A DNA stretch of 64,000 nucleotides from Roseospira goensis (GTDB taxonomy: Bacteria > Pseudomonadota > Alphaproteobacteria > Rhodospirillales > Rhodospirillaceae), in the NCBI RefSeq assembly GCF_014197795.1, contig NZ_JACIGI010000018.1, positions 23,784 to 87,783 of the forward strand, in the 5' to 3' direction. The notes beneath the pieces were generated by a model that worked only from the letters and a program-made list of their open reading frames with translations, was not told the origin of the DNA and searched no databases. This document shows, piece by piece, positions 36,399-44,146 of the stretch; within the stretch, counting starts at the first letter, position 1, and each line of letters starts with the position of its first letter. The translations under genes and the position numbers were made by a program.

Positions 36399-38195
36399 AT
36401 GGATGCCGTGTTCGCAGAGACGGACGTGCTGGATCCGACAGGACCCATCGAGATCGCGCCGCGCATCTGGTGGGTGGGCCACTATCTTGAGGGCGATCCG
36501 TTCCAGTGTCATGTCTACCTGATCGAACACGGCGATCAGTCGGTCTTGTTCGATCCGGGCTCCGCGCTGACCTTCCGGCACACGCTGCGCAAGATCGAGG
36601 CGGTCACCCCGCTGTCCAACATCCGCTACTTCGTCTGCCACCACCAGGACCCCGACATCACCGGGGCGTTGCCGCTGATCGACCAGATCGTGTGCCGGCC
36701 GGACGCGGTGCTGGTGTGCCACTGGCGGGCCAAGGCGCTGATCCGGCATTACGGGCTGGAGCTGCCGTTCTGGCTCATCGAGGACCATGAGTGGACGCTG
36801 GACCTGGGCGGGCGCCGGCTGCGCTTCATCTTCACCCCCTATGCGCATTTCCCGGGCGCCTTCGTCACCTTCGACGAGGCCAGCGGCATCCTGTTCTCCA
36901 GCGACCTGTTCGGCGGCTTCACCAAGGGGTTTTCGCTGTTTGCCAAGGACCGCGGCTATTTCGAGAACCTGCGGCCGTTCCATGAGCACTACATGCCCAG
37001 CCGGGACGTGCTGCAGTACGCGCTGACGGCCATCAATGCCTGGCCGGTGCGGATGATCGCGCCCCAGCACGGCTCCATCATCCCGGAGTCCCTGGTCGCG
37101 TTCATGATCGAGCAGCTCATGAACCTGGACTGCGGCCTGTTCCTGATGTCGCGGCAGAACACGGATCTTAAGCGCCTGATGACCCTGAACCAGGCGCTGA
37201 AGAGCATTACCCAGACCATGATCCTGTACCGGGACTTCCAGGACATCGCCCACAATCTCCTGGGCATCGTACAGGAGCTGCTGCCGGCCTTGTCGCTGGA
37301 GTTCTACGCCCGCACGCAGGAGGGCCGGTGGCTGCACCTGTCCCCGGACAACCGCTATCGCGGCCGCCTGTCGGACACGCTGCCCCGGAGCATCGCGGAT
37401 GCCTTTACGCGGGCCGAACGGGCCGACGCCGCTGGTGAGCATCCCGCGTTCCTGACGCTGTCGGAGGCCGAACGCGACCGCCCGACCATCGCGGTGCCGA
37501 TGGCATCGCCGGGGACCGGCGCCCTCGAATCCATGGCCGTGGTCACCCTGGCGGAGGCGGTCGGGCACACCGACGACACGGAAGACGTGATCGCCCAGAT
37601 GGTGACGCCGTTGCAGGTAGCGGTCGAGCGCGAGACCATCTACCGCACCCTCGACATGGAGCGGCAGCGCTTCTACGAAACCTCGATCCGCGATCCCCTG
37701 ACCAACCTGTTCACCCGCTTCTACATGCAGGAGACCGTGGCCCGCCTGATGGGGATCCACGACCGCAATCCCGATGCGGCCATCGGTCTTGTCATGCTGG
37801 ACGTCGACCACTTCAAGCAGGTCAACGACACCTACGGGCATGCCCAGGGCGACGTGGTCCTGAAGGCGGTTGCGGACTGCCTGATGCACGATGTGCGGCC
37901 CGGGGATCTGCCGGTGCGGCTGGGCGGGGAGGAGTTCGCGGTGTTCGTGGTGGGCACCACCCTGGCGCGGGTCGGGGATGTGGCGGAGCGGCTGCGCCGG
38001 CGTGTCGCCGCCCTGCAGTTCGACGGACCGATGGCCAATAGGACGGTGACCGCAAGCTTCGGCGTGGCCCTCAGGCATCAGGGCGAACGCCTGGAAAGCC
38101 TGATCGAGCGCGCCGACCGGGCACTGTACGACGCCAAGGACGGCGGACGCAACCGCGTCTGCTTCGATCAGGCGGAGATGGCCGCGGTCGGCTGA
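36399..38195 (+). CDS. Flavodiiron-type MBL sensor fused to GGDEF diguanylate cyclase
   Basis: The 598-residue protein has three parts. Residues 15-240 are a metallo-beta-lactamase fold of the flavodiiron/ODP type: H82, D84 and D86 in CHHQDPDITG, H150 in PYAHFPG, D169 in FSSDLFGG and H224 in APQHGS match the six di-iron ligands of flavodiiron proteins. There is no flavodoxin domain. Residues 255-415 look GAF-like. From about 428 a GGDEF domain follows: LDVDHFKQVNDTYGH, RLGGEEF and an RPGD inhibitory-site motif five residues before GGEEF, so it should make c-di-GMP and be product-inhibited. It is probably an oxygen or redox sensor. ATG 36399 has GGAG 7 bases upstream. Confidence 0.88.
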   Translation: MDAVFAETDVLDPTGPIEIAPRIWWVGHYLEGDPFQCHVYLIEHGDQSVLFDPGSALTFRHTLRKIEAVTPLSNIRYFVCHHQDPDITGALPLIDQIVCRPDAVLVCHWRAKALIRHYGLELPFWLIEDHEWTLDLGGRRLRFIFTPYAHFPGAFVTFDEASGILFSSDLFGGFTKGFSLFAKDRGYFENLRPFHEHYMPSRDVLQYALTAINAWPVRMIAPQHGSIIPESLVAFMIEQLMNLDCGLFLMSRQNTDLKRLMTLNQALKSITQTMILYRDFQDIAHNLLGIVQELLPALSLEFYARTQEGRWLHLSPDNRYRGRLSDTLPRSIADAFTRAERADAAGEHPAFLTLSEAERDRPTIAVPMASPGTGALESMAVVTLAEAVGHTDDTEDVIAQMVTPLQVAVERETIYRTLDMERQRFYETSIRDPLTNLFTRFYMQETVARLMGIHDRNPDAAIGLVMLDVDHFKQVNDTYGHAQGDVVLKAVADCLMHDVRPGDLPVRLGGEEFAVFVVGTTLARVGDVAERLRRRVAALQFDGPMANRTVTASFGVALRHQGERLESLIERADRALYDAKDGGRNRVCFDQAEMAAVG

Positions 38196-38213
38196 CGGTG
38201 GCTTCGGTTGGTG

Positions 38214-38238
38214 GGCGCCGCCCTGCGGGCGCGGCGCC
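38214..38238. terminator. GC-rich hairpin between convergent genes
   Basis: GGCGCCGC (38214-38221) and GCGGCGCC (38231-38238) form a perfect 8-bp stem in the 54-base gap between the rightward MBL-GGDEF gene and the leftward feoB. There is no T-tract on either side, so a bidirectional terminator is only a guess from position. Confidence 0.35.
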
Positions 38239-38249
38239 GCCTCGTCCGT

Positions 38250-40826
38250 TCAGTCCGCCGTGCTGCCGGAGCGCGCCCGATAGCCCGGACGCGGCAGGCT
38301 GCGCCCCACCGGCCGCCGCAACAGCCCGGCGGCCACCAACGCCCCCAGCGCCAGCAGATAGACCCCCGTCATCGTCTCCAGTCCGGTGAGGTCCAGGGCC
38401 GCGCCGGTCGAATAGGCCGCGCTGGCGACCGCGAACGCCAGCAGGGTCGGGAACAGCACCGAGAACACCGTCCACGCGGTCGAGCCGGTCTGGGTGCGGA
38501 TCACGATCACCGTGGCCATGCACGGCGGGTACAGCGCGAAGAACAGCAGCACCGCCATGCCGGTCAGGGCGGTGAACCCCGCCGCCGCCTGCTCGGCGGC
38601 CATGCGCGCCTCCAGGGTGCGGTTCTCGCCCTCGTTCTGGTCGAACAGCACGCCCAGGGTGGCGACGCTGTTCTCGCGCGCCGTGAACGAACTGAGCAGG
38701 GCCACATTGATCTTCCAGTCGAAACCGGCGTACTGCGTGACCGGCTCCAGCGCGGCACCGAGCTGGCCGAGCACGCTGTTCAGCAGGCGCGCGTTGCGCA
38801 TGTCCTCGCGCAGGTCCTCCCGCGTCGCCGCCAGGCGGTCGAGCGCGGCCGCCGCCGTCCGTGCTGTCGGGTCGTCGCCCGGCACCAGGAACGGCGCCAG
38901 GTCGGGGTGGCGGGCCCGCACCCGGGCGTCCAGCCGGGCCAGGGCGGCGGGGTCGCCGGCGGCGGCGGCGCGGTCGGCTTGCACGTCGACATGCAGGGTC
39001 ACCAGGCGGGTCAGGCTGTCCTGGTCGGCCACCGTCCGGGCCAGCGCCGTGTCGGCGAGGCCGGCGCGGAAGGCGGCGATGGCGGCCTCGCCGCGGGCGT
39101 GATAGTCCGCCTGACGCTCCGGCGGCAGCCCGGGGAACTGCAACAGCACATAGACTACGGTGGCGACCGCGATCACCACCGTGCCCACCTTCTTGATGTA
39201 CAGCCAGGTGCGGTCCAGCGCGCGGCGCAGCACGCCGGTCACGGTCGGCAAGTGATAGTGCGGCAGCTCCATCACGAAGGGCGCCGTCTCCATGTTGCGC
39301 AGCACCGACACCGACAGCAGCTTGGCCACCAGCAGGGCGAAGATCACCGTGATGGTGGCCAGGTAGAACAGCACCAGACCCTTGGTCTCGGCGAAGTAGA
39401 TGTTCACGAACAGCGTATAGAGCGGCACCTTGGCCAGGCAGTTCATGAACGGCACGGTCAGGATGGTCGCCATGCGTGCGCGCTGGTCCGGGATGCCCTT
39501 GGTCGCCATCACCCCCGGCACGGCACAGCCGCCGGCGAAGACGCCGGCCAGGATGTAGGGCAGCGTCGACTGTCCGTGCAGCCCGAAGCGGTGCAGGATG
39601 CGGTCCAGGATGAAGGCGATGCGGGCCATGTAGCCGCTGTCTTCCAGGATCGCGATGAGCGCGAACAGGATCAGGAAGATCGGCACGTAGTTCAGCAGGG
39701 CGTTGGCGGAGTCGAGCAGCCATAGGCCCATCGAGCGTGGCAACGGATCATGCAGGAAGCCGGCCGCCGGCAACCAGTCGGCGGCCAGGTCGCGCACCCC
39801 GGCCAGCACCGGCCAGGTGACGTCGGCCAAGCGCATGCCCTGGACGATCGACAGTTCGTAGATGATCCAGATGGTCAGGACCAGGAAGGCCGGCGCCAGC
39901 CACCGGTTGAGCAGGAAGCGGTCGATCCGTTCGGTGATCGGAACCCGGCCGGTGTCTGCGCGCTGCACCGCCGTCGCCAGGATGTCGCCGGCCAGGTCGT
40001 CGCGGCAGGCGGCGGCCTGGTCCGACGGCGACAGACCCTTGCGGGCCTGGAACGCCGCGGCGGCACGCTCGGCGCTGTCCAGAAGCCCGTGGGGGTGGGC
40101 GACATGCGCGGTCAGGAAGCGTTCGGCCTCGCTGTCGCCCTCCAGCAGCTTGACCGCCAGCCAGCGGGCGGACACGCGCGCGTGCAACGCCGGCTCGGCG
40201 GCGAGACTGGCCTGGAGCGTGACCACGGCCTCTTCCAGCTCACCGTAGTTCAGGCTCGCCGGGACCGGCGCGCCGCTCGCGGCGGTCTCGCGGATGGCGG
40301 CACGCAGGGCCTCGCGGCCGGTGCCCTTGTGCCCGACCACCGGCACGACGCGGGCGTTGAGCCGCGCCGACAGGGTCTCCAGGTCGAAGGAGAGGCCGTG
40401 GCTGCGCGCCACGTCCATCATGTTGAGCGCGACCACGACCGGAAAGCCCATCTCGATGAGCTGGAAGGTCAGGTAAAGGCCGCGCCGCAGGTTGGACGCG
40501 TCGACGACGTTGACGACGACATCAGGGCGCGACTCCAGCAGGAAGGCACGCGCCACGCGCTCTTCCAGCGAGAACGAGGTCAGGCTGTAGGTGCCCGGCA
40601 GATCGACCGTCTCGACCGTCAGGGCGCCGTCTCGGTAGACGCCGCTCTTCTTGTCGACGGTGACGCCGGGGTAGTTGGCGATATGCTGATGCACCCCGGT
40701 CAGGGCATTGAACAGGGTGGACTTGCCGCAGTTCGGCTGTCCCGTCAGGGCGACCAGGATGCGATCCCGCGCCGGCGGCACGGGGCCGGCGCCGCGCCGG
40801 CCGGAGCCGGCGTCGGCCTCAGCCAT
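38250..40826 (-). CDS. feoB: Ferrous iron transporter FeoB
   Basis: FeoB imports Fe(II) across the inner membrane using an N-terminal G-protein domain. The 858-residue protein shows GQPNCGKST (G1, about residues 30-38), NYPGVTVDKKSG, DLPGTYSLTSFSLEERVA (G3), NMMD (G4), then the membrane core with GGCAVPGVMATKGI and FMNCLAKVPLYTLF gates and CMATVIVIRTQTGS near the end. It is longer than E. coli FeoB (773) because of a hydrophilic segment of about 130 residues (near 555-685) rich in Ala, Arg and Asp between membrane gates. It overlaps feoA by 8 bases. No feoC is seen. Confidence 0.97.
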   Translation of the reverse strand: MAEADAGSGRRGAGPVPPARDRILVALTGQPNCGKSTLFNALTGVHQHIANYPGVTVDKKSGVYRDGALTVETVDLPGTYSLTSFSLEERVARAFLLESRPDVVVNVVDASNLRRGLYLTFQLIEMGFPVVVALNMMDVARSHGLSFDLETLSARLNARVVPVVGHKGTGREALRAAIRETAASGAPVPASLNYGELEEAVVTLQASLAAEPALHARVSARWLAVKLLEGDSEAERFLTAHVAHPHGLLDSAERAAAAFQARKGLSPSDQAAACRDDLAGDILATAVQRADTGRVPITERIDRFLLNRWLAPAFLVLTIWIIYELSIVQGMRLADVTWPVLAGVRDLAADWLPAAGFLHDPLPRSMGLWLLDSANALLNYVPIFLILFALIAILEDSGYMARIAFILDRILHRFGLHGQSTLPYILAGVFAGGCAVPGVMATKGIPDQRARMATILTVPFMNCLAKVPLYTLFVNIYFAETKGLVLFYLATITVIFALLVAKLLSVSVLRNMETAPFVMELPHYHLPTVTGVLRRALDRTWLYIKKVGTVVIAVATVVYVLLQFPGLPPERQADYHARGEAAIAAFRAGLADTALARTVADQDSLTRLVTLHVDVQADRAAAAGDPAALARLDARVRARHPDLAPFLVPGDDPTARTAAAALDRLAATREDLREDMRNARLLNSVLGQLGAALEPVTQYAGFDWKINVALLSSFTARENSVATLGVLFDQNEGENRTLEARMAAEQAAAGFTALTGMAVLLFFALYPPCMATVIVIRTQTGSTAWTVFSVLFPTLLAFAVASAAYSTGAALDLTGLETMTGVYLLALGALVAAGLLRRPVGRSLPRPGYRARSGSTAD

Positions 40827-41409
40827 GCACGACCTCGATACGGGCCGCCTCGGCGCGCCGCAGGGTGACGAAGGTGTCGGCGACGCGCACCTCGATCGGG
40901 TCGGCCAGGGGCGCGCGGCGCACCACCTCGACGGTGGCGTTGGGCACCAGGCCGAGATCCATCAGGCGATGACGGATGGCACCGCGGCCGTGCAGGGCGA
41001 AGATGCGGCAGCGGTCCCCGGGCGCGAGGTCGTTCAGGGAGCGGCCCTCGAACGCTGGTTGGCCTTGGCCGTGGCCGTGGCCTTGGCCGTGTCGAGGACC
41101 ATGACCGTGCCCGCGTCCGCCGCTGTGTCCGCCCCGCCGGCCGCGTCCCGGCCGGTCCGGGCCGGGGACGTCGGGCCGTGCCTCGCCGTGCCGTGGGTCG
41201 ACGGGTGCGCGGTCCGGGAGGGCGCTGGCGTCGGGCGCGGCCAGGGCGGGGGCATCAAGAGGGGGCGCCTCCGGCCGCGGTCCGCCGCCGTGGTGCCGCC
41301 GGCCCCAGCCGCGGCGCGCGCGACCCGGGCCAGCACCGTTGCAGGACTCGCCGTTCCGGTGGCGCCGACCGGCGCCGCCCCATCGTCTCAGGCCGTCGAA
41401 CATGGGCAT
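40819..41409 (-). CDS. feoA: FeoA-domain protein with His-rich extension
   Basis: The C-terminal 76 residues (about 121-196) are a FeoA SH3-like domain: SLNDLAPGDRCRIFALHG, IRHRLMDLGLVPNATVEVV and the final ARIEVVHG. FeoA assists FeoB. The remaining 120 residues are an unusual Gly/Arg/Pro-rich N-terminus with a His-Gly cluster (about 95-114: HSGGRGHGHGPRHGQGHGHG) that could bind metal. The normal FeoA length is 75-85. ATG 41409 is chosen because AAGGATGA lies 5 bases upstream; ATG 41403 is also possible. The reading frame shows no break, so the extension is taken as real. Confidence 0.85.
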   Translation of the reverse strand: MPMFDGLRRWGGAGRRHRNGESCNGAGPGRARRGWGRRHHGGGPRPEAPPLDAPALAAPDASALPDRAPVDPRHGEARPDVPGPDRPGRGRRGGHSGGRGHGHGPRHGQGHGHGQGQPAFEGRSLNDLAPGDRCRIFALHGRGAIRHRLMDLGLVPNATVEVVRRAPLADPIEVRVADTFVTLRRAEAARIEVVHG

Positions 41410-41489
41410 TCATCCTTGCCTGCCTGCGCCCGCCGCCGCCGCGGCGCCGGGTCCGCCCCCGAGAGGACGTCATCTGTGCCCAAGGTAAG

Positions 41490-41504
41490 TGCGAATAATT
41501 CTCA
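41490..41504. promoter_or_regulatory. Fur-box-like 7-1-7 palindrome
   Basis: TGCGAAT-A-ATTCTCA is a 7-1-7 inverted repeat with a single mismatched pair and shares TG..AAT/ATT..CA with the classical TGATAAT-N-ATTATCA Fur consensus. It is 81-95 bases upstream of feoA, in one of the most AT-rich patches nearby, so iron-responsive repression of feoAB is likely. It also lies about 180 bases before oxyR. Confidence 0.6.
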
Positions 41505-41573
41505 TGTCCAGGCAAAAATTAGGGAGATTGTTGGGAGGGCCTTGGTTATGCGGGAATTTTCTGGATCAATAGC

Positions 41574-41603
41574 GTGACATTGAGTGGTAGCGCCGCATAA
41601 TAT
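41574..41603 (+). promoter_or_regulatory. Candidate oxyR promoter within an inverted repeat
   Basis: GTGACA (41574-41579) and TAATAT (41598-41603) are 18 bases apart. The -10 is flanked by the inverted repeat GCCGCA (41592-41597) and TGCGGC (41604-41609), so a dimeric regulator bound there, possibly OxyR itself, would cover the -10 element. The start codon is 78 bases downstream. Confidence 0.5.
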
Positions 41604-41680
41604 TGCGGCTCCGCTTTGTCCTTCTGCGCCCGCGTGCCGCCCGCCCGGCCCGGGTCCCGCCGCCTTCGGAGACCCGCCTC

Positions 41681-42640
41681 ATGCGTGCCCTGCCCACGCC
41701 GCGCCAACTCCGCTATCTGGTCACCGTGGCCGAGACGCTGCACTTCGGGCAGGCGGCGGACCGGTGCAACGTCACCCAGTCCACCCTCTCGGCGGGCATC
41801 CGCGAACTGGAGACGCTGCTCGGCGTCACGCTGATCGAGCGCCAGACGCGGCGGCGGGTCGTGGTCACCCCCGTGGGCCAGGAGATCGTGGCCCGCGCGG
41901 CGCGCCTGCTGGCCGATACCGAGGCGCTGCTGGACGTGGCCGCGGCCCAGTCGCGGCCGCTCAGCGGCCTGCTGCGCCTGGGTGTGATCCCGACCATCGG
42001 GCCGTACCTGCTGCCCGGCGTTCTGCCCGTGCTGCGCCGGCGCTATCCGGCGCTGCGCCTGTACCTGCGCGAGGATCTCACGGACGGCCTGCTGGAGTCG
42101 CTCGCCGCCGGACGGCTCGACGCCGCGCTGCTGGCGACGCCGTTCGATCTGCGCGGGATGGTGTCGGAGACACTGGGCGAGGAGGAGGTCGTGGTGGCGT
42201 TGCCGGCGGATCATCCGCTGGCCGCGCGTGAGGCGGTGCGCGAAGGTGACCTGACCGACGAGACGCTGTTGATGCTGGAGGACGGGCACTGCCTGCGGGA
42301 CCATGCCCTGGCCGCCTGCCACCTGTCGCGCGGTCGCGGCAACGAACGCTTCCAGGCCACCAGCCTGACCATGCTGACGCAGATGGTGGCGGCCGGGCTG
42401 GGCCTGACGCTGCTGCCGCGCATGGCGGTGGCGCGCGAGGTGCTGCCCGGCGGCGGCGTCGTGGTGCGCGACCTGGCGGACAGCCGGCCGGCCCGCACCC
42501 TGGTGCTGGTGTGGCGACCGGGGGCGGCGCGGGCGGCGGACTTCCACCTGCTGGCCGAGGCGCTGGCGGCGGCGCACGCGGCCCGGGGCGGTCCCGCCGC
42601 CGGTGCCGGGGCCGACGCCAAGGCCGGGGCTGGCGGTTGA
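41681..42640 (+). CDS. oxyR: Peroxide-responsive LysR-type regulator OxyR
   Basis: OxyR senses hydrogen peroxide through a disulfide and activates antioxidant genes. The 319-residue protein has an N-terminal winged helix-turn-helix (FGQAADRCNVTQSTLSAGIRELE split over residues 22-45) and an effector domain containing LEDGHCLRDHALAAC. C204 and C213 match the spacing of the E. coli Cys199/Cys208 redox pair, and TSLTMLTQMVAAGLGLTLLP also matches OxyR. The ATG at 41681 gives MRALPTPRQLRYLV. It is divergent from feoAB, which makes sense because peroxide and Fe(II) react. No catalase or peroxidase gene is adjacent. Confidence 0.92.
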   Translation: MRALPTPRQLRYLVTVAETLHFGQAADRCNVTQSTLSAGIRELETLLGVTLIERQTRRRVVVTPVGQEIVARAARLLADTEALLDVAAAQSRPLSGLLRLGVIPTIGPYLLPGVLPVLRRRYPALRLYLREDLTDGLLESLAAGRLDAALLATPFDLRGMVSETLGEEEVVVALPADHPLAAREAVREGDLTDETLLMLEDGHCLRDHALAACHLSRGRGNERFQATSLTMLTQMVAAGLGLTLLPRMAVAREVLPGGGVVVRDLADSRPARTLVLVWRPGAARAADFHLLAEALAAAHAARGGPAAGAGADAKAGAGG

Positions 42641-42706
42641 CGCCGCGCCCGCGGCGACCTAGGTCGAGGTCTCGCGAGGCTGGCGACGCACCCCGCGCGC
42701 CGACCG

Positions 42707-42734
42707 TTGACGGGCGCCGGCGTTGGCGTGTACA
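42707..42734 (+). promoter_or_regulatory. Candidate tRNA-Ser promoter
   Basis: TTGACG at 42707-42712 and TGTACA at 42729-42734 are 16 bases apart (an alternative -10, TACAAC at 42731, gives 18). It lies about 50 bases before the mature tRNA 5' end in the oxyR-tRNA spacer. Confidence 0.5.
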
Positions 42735-42784
42735 ACGCCGATCTCGCGTCGGGGCGGCCGTCACCGCCTCGGCCTCGCCCTTGC

Positions 42785-42874
42785 GGAGGGCGGGCAGGAC
42801 GGTAATGCAGCGGATTGCTAATCCGTACACCTGGGAAACCGGGTGACAGGGTTCGACTCCCTGGCCCTCCGCCA
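42785..42874 (+). tRNA. tRNA-Ser (anticodon GCT)
   Basis: The acceptor stem GGAGGGC (42785-42791) pairs with GCCCTCC before discriminator G42871, and CCA is encoded at 42872-42874. The D arm is GCA/TGC, the anticodon arm GCGGA-TTGCTAA-TCCGT presents GCT, a long variable arm (ACCTGGGAAACCGGGT region) marks a class II tRNA, and the T arm is CAGGG-TTCGACT-CCCTG. It decodes AGC/AGU serine codons. Confidence 0.97.
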
Positions 42875-42885
42875 CTTCACGACTC

Positions 42886-42922
42886 AGGCCCGTGCGCAGT
42901 GATGCGTACGGGCCTTGTTTTT
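42886..42922 (+). terminator. Rho-independent terminator of tRNA-Ser
   Basis: AGGCCCGT (42886-42893) pairs with ACGGGCCT (42908-42915), extended by GCGCA/TGCGT, and is followed by TTGTTTTT. It lies 12 bases after the tRNA 3' end. Confidence 0.85.
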
Positions 42923-43068
42923 GCTGGATTTTCCCTCCCCCTCAGTCCATACCTGTCCGCGTGAATGCAGGGTGATCCGCGTCCGCGCGATGGACAGGAC
43001 GATGGGCAGGCGATGTGTGGGCAGGCGTCGGGCTATGATCCTGACGGGTCAGGACCAAGGCCGGCCAG

Positions 43069-43284
43069 TTATCCGTTGTCCAGGGTCAGAACGTCGCCCG
43101 CCCCGGGTGGCCGGTCGTACGGGATGCACAGCTCTGCCGCGCCGACGGCGTGCGTGGCCTGTTCGGCGGGCCAGCAATACACGTCCCCGGTGCGCGGATC
43201 GGTGAGTCGGCGGACGGCGCCGTGGGCCGAGTCCCGGATCATGGCGCGGATCTGGTCGGGCGTGGAGTTGCGGATGGCGTCCAT
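43069..43284 (-). CDS. Small hypothetical protein
   Basis: I do not recognise this family. The 71-residue protein begins MDAIRNSTPDQIRAMIRDSA and contains LTDPRTGDVYCWPAEQATHA; it looks soluble with a helical N-terminus. The ATG at 43284 follows GGGAGG and lies two bases after the stop of the next gene upstream, so the two form an operon. Its location beside a tRNA gene could reflect horizontally acquired DNA, but no integrase or repeat of the tRNA end was seen. Confidence 0.6.
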   Translation of the reverse strand: MDAIRNSTPDQIRAMIRDSAHGAVRRLTDPRTGDVYCWPAEQATHAVGAAELCIPYDRPPGAGDVLTLDNG

Positions 43285-43286
43285 GG

Positions 43287-43850
43287 TCAGGCCTCCCGCC
43301 ACCGGACCGTCCGCAGCGTGTCGGCATATTCGGCCGGCTCCAGCGTGAGGTGGGTTGCCAGGCCGAACGTGGCGTCGGTCTCGTGGAATCCGCGTTTGAG
43401 GCATTCGACAGCGCACACAGCCGGATCGGCGCCGGACGCCCAGAGAGCGGCAAAGTACCTGCTCTGGACACTGTAGGTTCGCTTTTCCTCCTCCCGGGTG
43501 ACATCGCCCGTGGTGAGGGTGAGGTCGAACACCGGGACAACGGACCCGGAAGACAGCGCCGCGTGTTCCTCCCAGAACGCGGCGGCGGGCAGCGGCCCCC
43601 GGCGGCACAGGCGGACCATGGCCTCAACGGGCACAGGGCGAGCGGCCAGATCATGAGCGATGGACCACGCCAAATCCCGGCGCGCGTCATCCGAAAGGCC
43701 CTCAACGTCGGACAGGCAACGCCAGAAGAACCCCGCAGTAAGGCTCGGCGACGGCCTTCGGACTGGTCTTTGCGCGATCGCCGGCACAGGCAGGGCCGTG
43801 ACAAGTCCGGCGGCGGGCAGGGTCGCCGCAAGGGTACGACGTGACAGCAT
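43287..43850 (-). CDS. Hypothetical exported protein
   Basis: I do not recognise this family. The 187-residue protein starts MLSRRTLAATLPAAGLVTAL followed by PVPAIAQ: an SRR-type n-region, hydrophobic core and AIAQ cleavage site, resembling a Tat or Sec signal peptide. The mature part, of about 160 residues, has two cysteines (in PAVCAVECLKRG) and no recognisable catalytic motif. The ATG at 43850 has GAGGGG about 8 bases upstream; an earlier in-frame ATG at 43883 lacks one. The spacer 43851-44146 downstream to the transporter genes contains nothing I could assign. Confidence 0.6.
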   Translation of the reverse strand: MLSRRTLAATLPAAGLVTALPVPAIAQRPVRRPSPSLTAGFFWRCLSDVEGLSDDARRDLAWSIAHDLAARPVPVEAMVRLCRRGPLPAAAFWEEHAALSSGSVVPVFDLTLTTGDVTREEEKRTYSVQSRYFAALWASGADPAVCAVECLKRGFHETDATFGLATHLTLEPAEYADTLRTVRWREA

Positions 43851-44146
43851 GGCCAAACCCCTCTTCGTCTGGGAGGGGGTCATTTTACCATGCTGCCTGG
43901 CGAGGGCCTAAAGCAACAATATTTGCAGCCGGCGCCAGAGACTATCTGGGTTGCTTCTTTGGCTTTGCACTGGTCTCGGGTCGATATTGCCAATATTTGG
44001 GCACTGTCGGTGCCCTGCTTGCGGCGTCTGGAGAGGCGCATGTGGGCGCGAGATCGCGCAGGGCTCGGACATCAGCCGGATGACGGCGACGATCGGCGCG
44101 GTGTCCCGCGCCGCCACCCCGATTTCACGGGGCCGGCCGCCGCCGG

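Noticed and set aside
42785-42874. tRNA-Ser as an integration site of a genomic island
   Set aside because: No integrase, transposase or second copy of the tRNA 3' end was seen, and the downstream terminator is intact.
43069-43608. A longer 179-codon version of the small hypothetical gene
   Set aside because: The upstream part overlaps the exported-protein gene in another frame; the ATG at 43284 has a good GGGAGG site and fits a two-gene operon.
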